From an uncultured Bacteroides sp. (GTDB taxonomy: Bacteria; Bacteroidota; Bacteroidia; Bacteroidales; Bacteroidaceae): a DNA stretch of 64,000 nucleotides. The stretch is from NCBI RefSeq assembly GCF_900547205.1, contig NZ_URFY01000019.1, positions 1-64,000 of the forward strand. The letters run 5' to 3'. Shown piece by piece: positions 59,763-64,000 of the stretch. The notes beneath the pieces were generated by a model. It was not told where the DNA came from, searched no databases, and was given only the letters and a program-made list of their open reading frames with translations. The translations under genes and the position numbers were made by a program. How positions within the stretch are numbered: position 1 is the stretch's first letter; each line of letters begins with the position of its first letter.

Positions 59763-59839
59763 ATCGACCCGCTCCTCACCGAGAATCGACCCGTTCCTCA
59801 CCGATGAAACTACTGTTTCTCGGTGAGGAACGGGTCGAT
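59763..59839. repeat. 20-base unit in two direct copies and one inverted copy, forming a strong hairpin
   Basis: Unit ATCGACCCGNTCCTCACCGA occurs at 59763-59782 (N=C) and 59785-59804 (N=T), and inverted at 59820-59839. Copies 2 and 3 are exact reverse complements, and the loop itself pairs GAAAC/GTTTC, giving 25 bp of stem around TACT. Looks like a palindromic intergenic repeat. Confidence 0.85.
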
Positions 59840-60020
59840 GGTTTCAAAGGAAGAGTCAAAGGAGATAACTACCTATATTACAACACCTTACCAGGCTACA
59901 TCCTATGTTTGAAACTTATTAGAGTTTTAATGACAACTTATGATTATATCATTCGTTTTCAACCACTTCTTTATTGCAACAATATTTACATCTTGAATCA
60001 AGTTCATAATGATTATAAAG

Positions 60021-60080
60021 TGTAGATACTAATTAAAAAGTGCACCAGTATTCCAATTGAAGAGTGCGCCACCATAGCAT
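60021..60080 (+). mobile_element. Possible IS21-family end remnant
   Basis: TGTAGATACTAATTAAAAAG begins the segment; the phrase AGTGCRCCA occurs twice 24 bases apart (60039-60047, AGTGCACCA; 60063-60071, AGTGCGCCA), a repeated-site arrangement like that of IS21-family ends. No istA or istB reading frame remains. Recognition is from resemblance and is uncertain. Confidence 0.3.
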
Positions 60081-60161
60081 AAGTCCTTTGTATTATCAGA
60101 ATACAGAGGCAAAAATGAAGACTATGGTAGAAAGACAATCAAGTATCTCATTTAGCTACAT

Positions 60162-63100
60162 CTATTTTTTAACGCTGCCTATCTCCTTCAACAATTCATC
60201 AACGGCCACCTTCAACTGTTCATCCTCTCCCTTTACTACTGTTTCCGGGCTATTGGCGACCTTGATATCAGGTTCCAACTGGCTATTTTCCAGATAACTG
60301 CCGTCCGGTAAACGATAACCGATGACAGGAATACCGAATACGAGTGAAGGGTCTTGCAACGTTTCCCAAGATACACTTGTCATCGTTCCCGGAACGGGCA
60401 TACCGACCAGTTTTCCTATTTTCTGATGACTGTATACCCAAGGAGTTCCATGAGCATTGGAGTAATTGGCTTCGCACTGCAACATGATGGAAGGCTTGTT
60501 CCATCGACGGCTCGGCATATCGCAGGCTTCCCGTCCACGCACCACTTGCGTAAAGTATTTCTGTCCGCTGAACAGCACCTCGATATCTTCGTGCAGGCGG
60601 CCACCTCCATTGAATCGGGTATCAATCACAATTCCATCACAATTATTGTACTTACCCAGAATATCCGAATAAACAGTGCGGAAACTTCCGTCGCCCATCG
60701 ACTGAATATGAACATATCCCAGTCGTCCGCCCGACCATTTCTCCACATCGGCCGCACGCTGTTTCACCCAACGTTTGTATAACAAACCATTGAGCTGTCC
60801 GCCCGTAATGGGCATTACAACTTCTTCCCACCGTTCTTTGCTTTGCGGATTGTAGAGAGAAACCAGCGTTTTCTTTCCAGCTTTATTGTTCAGCAAGTAA
60901 GTGATGTCATTATCAGGAGCTAACTCTTCTCCATTTATCTTTTCAACGATGCATCCTGCCGTAACCTTTGTGCGCGAATGGTCGAACGGACCTTTCTCTA
61001 CGATTTCAGCTATTTGCATCCCTTTCCCCTGATAATTCCAATCGAACAACACACCGAGATTGGAAGTGGTATCTCCTTTTCCTCTTGGAGAATAGCGTCC
61101 TCCGGTGTGCGACACATTCAGTTCGCCCAACCATTCGCTCAATAATTCTGCGAAGTCATAATTATTGTCGATATGAGGCAGGAACTTACGGTATGCGGCA
61201 GTCATGGCATCCCAGTCAACTCCATGCATAGTAAGATTATAGAAGCGCTTCTGATGCTGTTTGTACACATGGTCGAACATCGCTTCACGTTCGGCAGCAA
61301 GGTTCATTTTCATCTCAGCCTGATAGCTGATAGACTTCAAAGCATCCGACTTGGCATCCATTTTCTGCATATTGCGGCTTCCCAAAAGGAAGATATCTCC
61401 CTTTTTATCCAGCATCAGAGATGTCCATCCGGTATTCAGTTTGTGCAGACGCTTCGTGTCTTTTTCGCGAAGGTTCAGTTTCCAGAGGTCATATCCTCCT
61501 TCAAAAGCAGAGAAGTAATACAGATTCTCTCCATCTTTAGAAAGGATGGCACTGCCAAGATCGGAAGAATTTGGAGTAAGCCGGACGATACGGTCTTCGA
61601 TGCCGTTGAGTTCGACTGTGATTTCTTTAAGGTCGGCTTCTTCTTTATTCTTGTCGGTATCGCTATTTTTATCCTTATCGTTCGCCTTTTCCTTCTTAGC
61701 CGATTCTGCCTTATTCTTTCCTTCGTCTTTTTTCTTATCTTTATCTTTCGCCTTTTTCTGTTCTTTCTCAAATTCTTTGAGAAGTTCGAAGTCTTCCTTG
61801 CTCAGGCGGTAACGGTCGTAGGCATCCTGATTAAGAAATACCAACATGACATCTTGTTGCGAGCCCCAAGAAGCGTGCGCACGCATACCATAACGTTCGG
61901 TCTGGAAAAGGATTGCATTTCCAGCGAGCACCCAACGCGGAGAGCCGCTTGTATATCCACTATTCGTCAGATTAACAATCTTTCCTCCTTGTGCGCTGAC
62001 AATTCCTATATCGGAATAAGGATCATGGCGGTTGCCGATAAATTCGAGCGTAAACCATTTACCGTCGGGCGACCATTCGTAGTCAAATCCACCTCCGGTG
62101 CTATACCAGGTAGAGCCATCCGTCACTTGACGTACTTTTCGGGTTTTCAGGTTGAGCACCATCAGGCGGTTGCGGTCTTCGATAAAGGCGAGTTCTTTGC
62201 CATCCGGTGAATATTGCGGATAAGCGCGCTCTACGGTTTTGGAAGGTAGCAATACTTCCTCTTCGATAAGAGTGGCATTAGGGAAATTCGGGTCCTCCTC
62301 ACGGGCTATTTTAGCGGTGTAGAGTTGCCAGTTGCCTGTCCGTTCGCTGGCGTAGACCAGTGTACGGTTGTCCGGTGCAAAGGACACTGCCGCTTCTTTT
62401 CCCGGCGTATTTGTGATTTGCTTTGTTGTAGTGTAATCCGTCGAAGTGACAAAAATATCACCGCGCACAATGAAAGCAACCTGTTTGCCGTCCGGAGATA
62501 CGGAAGCGGAGGTAGCGCCTTGAGAGAATCGAAGTGCGGCAAGCTGTTCTTCATCGTCACGGGTGAGGTCAACTTTCACTTTCTTCGGACGGGCGTTCAT
62601 CTCTTGCGTATATAGTTCGCCGTCATACGTGAAGCAGAGCGTTCCTTTATCACTGATAGAGAGGAAACGCACGGGATGAGTTTTGAAGGTAGTTACTGCC
62701 TTCACTTCTTGCGGAGCATTAAGCGGAAAGTTATAGACATTGAACGAACCACCATCACGTTCACTCAGAAAATAAACGGTGTTCCCGTCGGGAGCATAAA
62801 CCGGATTCCGGTCTTCTCCACCCCGATTAGTCAGATTGGTATGCTTTCCGGTTTGGGTATCGTAGAGCCAAATGTCTCTAGTGACAGATGACGTATGATG
62901 TTTTCTCCATTCATCCTCAAAGCCTTTGCGGTCTTGATAAAGGAAGTTCTTTCCTGTTTTGTCAAAGCAAACCCACTCAGCGGGAGTAGCCAGTACTTGT
63001 TCGGTACGTCCTCCGCCAACGGGAACTTTATATAGTTCGGTCATTGCCCCGGTGGGAAACAATGCACTGCTTGCAGGATCCTGAATAGATGCGGAGAAAA

Positions 63101-63464
63101 GTACGTACTTTCCATCGGAAGTAAAAGCCGAAGGAATTTCCGATGCGGAATGATATGTCAATCTCTTGGCAGTTCCTCCGTCGGCCGGCATGGTAAAGAT
63201 GTCAAAATTCCCGTTACGGTCACTGGCAAAGGCGATTTCTTTTCCGTCGGGCGACCATACGGGATTGGCTTCGTAGGATGCTTGCGTAGTTAATTGGACA
63301 GCAGTTCCCCCTTGCGCAGGAACTTTGTAGATATCACCTTTGTAACAAAATACAATTTCTTTTCCGTCCGGTGAGATACGTGCATCCCGCATCCACAGAG
63401 GCGTAACGGCATAGCCGGATAAGGCAGTCAGTACTACTGCCAAACAAGTAATAAGTTTCTTCAT
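60162..63464 (-). CDS. Tricorn-like S41-family protease
   Basis: A 1100-aa secreted protein with signal peptide (MKKLITCLAVVLTALSGYAV). Residues ~25-560 hold PD40/WD40-like beta-propeller repeats (WMRDARISPDGKEIVF, PVWSPDGKEIAFASDRNG, PQYSPDGKELAFIEDRNR). A Lys/Asp/Glu-rich low-complexity linker spans ~565-620, followed by a second propeller segment, a PDZ domain (~830-890), and the S41 peptidase domain with VIDTRFNGGGRLHEDI and, near ~1001, CEANYSNAHGTPW, where Ser of YSNAHG is the likely nucleophile. Tricorn-type proteases trim peptides; the leader suggests periplasm. Function inferred from family. Confidence 0.9.
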   Translation of the reverse strand: MKKLITCLAVVLTALSGYAVTPLWMRDARISPDGKEIVFCYKGDIYKVPAQGGTAVQLTTQASYEANPVWSPDGKEIAFASDRNGNFDIFTMPADGGTAKRLTYHSASEIPSAFTSDGKYVLFSASIQDPASSALFPTGAMTELYKVPVGGGRTEQVLATPAEWVCFDKTGKNFLYQDRKGFEDEWRKHHTSSVTRDIWLYDTQTGKHTNLTNRGGEDRNPVYAPDGNTVYFLSERDGGSFNVYNFPLNAPQEVKAVTTFKTHPVRFLSISDKGTLCFTYDGELYTQEMNARPKKVKVDLTRDDEEQLAALRFSQGATSASVSPDGKQVAFIVRGDIFVTSTDYTTTKQITNTPGKEAAVSFAPDNRTLVYASERTGNWQLYTAKIAREEDPNFPNATLIEEEVLLPSKTVERAYPQYSPDGKELAFIEDRNRLMVLNLKTRKVRQVTDGSTWYSTGGGFDYEWSPDGKWFTLEFIGNRHDPYSDIGIVSAQGGKIVNLTNSGYTSGSPRWVLAGNAILFQTERYGMRAHASWGSQQDVMLVFLNQDAYDRYRLSKEDFELLKEFEKEQKKAKDKDKKKDEGKNKAESAKKEKANDKDKNSDTDKNKEEADLKEITVELNGIEDRIVRLTPNSSDLGSAILSKDGENLYYFSAFEGGYDLWKLNLREKDTKRLHKLNTGWTSLMLDKKGDIFLLGSRNMQKMDAKSDALKSISYQAEMKMNLAAEREAMFDHVYKQHQKRFYNLTMHGVDWDAMTAAYRKFLPHIDNNYDFAELLSEWLGELNVSHTGGRYSPRGKGDTTSNLGVLFDWNYQGKGMQIAEIVEKGPFDHSRTKVTAGCIVEKINGEELAPDNDITYLLNNKAGKKTLVSLYNPQSKERWEEVVMPITGGQLNGLLYKRWVKQRAADVEKWSGGRLGYVHIQSMGDGSFRTVYSDILGKYNNCDGIVIDTRFNGGGRLHEDIEVLFSGQKYFTQVVRGREACDMPSRRWNKPSIMLQCEANYSNAHGTPWVYSHQKIGKLVGMPVPGTMTSVSWETLQDPSLVFGIPVIGYRLPDGSYLENSQLEPDIKVANSPETVVKGEDEQLKVAVDELLKEIGSVKK

Positions 63465-63500
63465 GTCAGTTATTTATGTATCTATTTTCCCAAAATCTAA

Positions 63501-64000
63501 TTATACTCCGACTTCCTCCATCCGTACCAATTCCTGATTACGAAACTGCATCACAATGCAATGCAACTCAGTGTCTTGTATCAACTGTTGTACACGTGGC
63601 GCAGCAGCATAACCTTTTATCTGTTCCACTGCTTCCTGCCATTGATTAGCGGCTTTTTCTTCCGTGTCCTTCGAAGAAAGATATTTCAATTCGAGGATAT
63701 AACTATGCTTCACTTCATAGCGCAGCAAGTCCGGCATGAGGAATAAATCGCAATAGCCATGGTTCAATTCAAGTTCAGGACCTATCAGATAATAGGCATT
63801 CACACTCAAATAGGCGGTGAAGAAACCCTGTATATTGCGTTCGCCTTCGATGGAGCTGCGAACAGAAGAATTTTCTTTGTAGGAACGGGCGATGAATTCA
63901 AGAGTCTCACGCCAATTGCCGTCATAAGCCATATTATAGAACATCAAACCTAAATCATTCAGATTAATATGACGTTTATCCTGATATTCCTCCAACTGAA
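63501..64000 (-). CDS. Second DUF1703-type protein, C-terminal part
   Basis: The frame is open at the window edge, so the start is outside; about 166 residues are visible. The C-terminus corresponds to the nuclease-like half of the protein at 44843-46591: GFFTAYLSVNAYYLIGPELELNHGYCDLFLMPDLLRYEV parallels its GFTLAMTAQNRFYR to YADIFLSPM region, and HSYILELKYLSSKD carries the E-x-K pair. Both copies show that this paralogous family is present at least twice here. It follows the tricorn-like gene in the same orientation upstream. Confidence 0.75.
   Translation of the reverse strand, partial: QLEEYQDKRHINLNDLGLMFYNMAYDGNWRETLEFIARSYKENSSVRSSIEGERNIQGFFTAYLSVNAYYLIGPELELNHGYCDLFLMPDLLRYEVKHSYILELKYLSSKDTEEKAANQWQEAVEQIKGYAAAPRVQQLIQDTELHCIVMQFRNQELVRMEEVGV

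Larger units (their letters stand above)
59562..60161. other. Non-coding region with repeats
   Basis: A 600-base region between converging genes. It contains a weak hairpin at 59611-59639 (possible terminator of the AraC gene), the strong repeat at 59763-59839 and an IS-like remnant around 60021-60080, both listed separately. No gene is convincing: the ORFs here are short and lie over the repeats. Confidence 0.6.

Noticed and set aside
59804..60025. 73-codon ORF starting inside the palindromic repeat
   Set aside because: Its start lies within the repeat and its sequence has no protein-like pattern; treated as non-coding.
61173..62210. Plus-strand ORF of 345 codons opposite the tricorn-like protease
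   Set aside because: Includes a Phe/Leu/Ile-rich stretch that is simply the reverse complement of the Lys/Asp/Glu-rich linker.

Overview
The window is chromosomal DNA from a gut Bacteroides or a very close relative. The signs are Bacteroides-type promoters (a -7 element of the form TAnnTTTG), many lipoproteins, a Bacteroidetes-type (subtype iii) type VI secretion locus, a Mfa/FimA-type fimbrial operon, OmpA-family outer-membrane proteins and two DUF1703-type ATPase/nuclease genes. No rRNA, tRNA, CRISPR array, integrase or complete insertion sequence was seen.

1-12 kb (minus strand): part of a T6SS locus, transcribed right to left: tssD (major Hcp, TTG start), tssB, tssC, tssH (ClpV), two divergent TssD paralogues, a LysM-bearing putative effector overlapping a lipoprotein that is probably its immunity protein, two more TssD-like genes, an unassigned small gene, tssE, tssF and the first ~290 codons of tssI (VgrG). 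The other core genes (tssK, tssN-R) must lie outside the window. 12.4-14.3 kb holds small AT-rich genes (a lipoprotein, membrane proteins, a DUF1493-like protein), one of which looks frameshifted or internally deleted. 14.6-16.2 kb carries two plus-strand lipoproteins of unknown function.

16.3-24.7 kb: a fimbrial operon (DUF3575 protein, DUF5119 lipoprotein, three fimbrillin-type subunits, one large tip-like protein) with a divergent regulator. 24.8-32.9 kb: an envelope and stress block flanked by two nearly identical OmpA-family paralogues. Between them are a Gdx/SugE-type SMR exporter, a Crp-family regulator, several small membrane or charged proteins (two under 50 aa) and a manganese catalase.

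33.3-39.1 kb: a compact five-gene operon matching the uncharacterised STM4011-STM4015 families: a WGR/leucine-rich-repeat protein, an ATP-grasp enzyme, an alkaline-phosphatase-fold hydrolase and two radical SAM proteins, one fused to a HAD phosphatase. This is my best candidate for an undescribed biochemical system. Its transcript appears to begin with a perfect 15-bp hairpin.

39.2-48 kb: alpha/beta hydrolase, AraC regulator with iron-type alcohol dehydrogenase, LA_2272-type repeat protein, second AraC regulator, DUF1703 gene and a YczE-like membrane protein. 47.4-54.5 kb: a three-gene operon of one SWIM zinc-finger protein and two ~960-aa DUF6493-like paralogues, function unknown. 54.6-59.6 kb: flavodoxin-like protein, EamA transporter, MalY/PatB aminotransferase and DUF3737 protein, with a divergent AraC regulator. 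The promoter of the last group shares a two-half-site operator with the alcohol dehydrogenase promoter, at identical distance from the -7 box. 60-64 kb: a 1100-aa tricorn-like S41 protease and the C-terminal part of a second DUF1703 protein running off the window.
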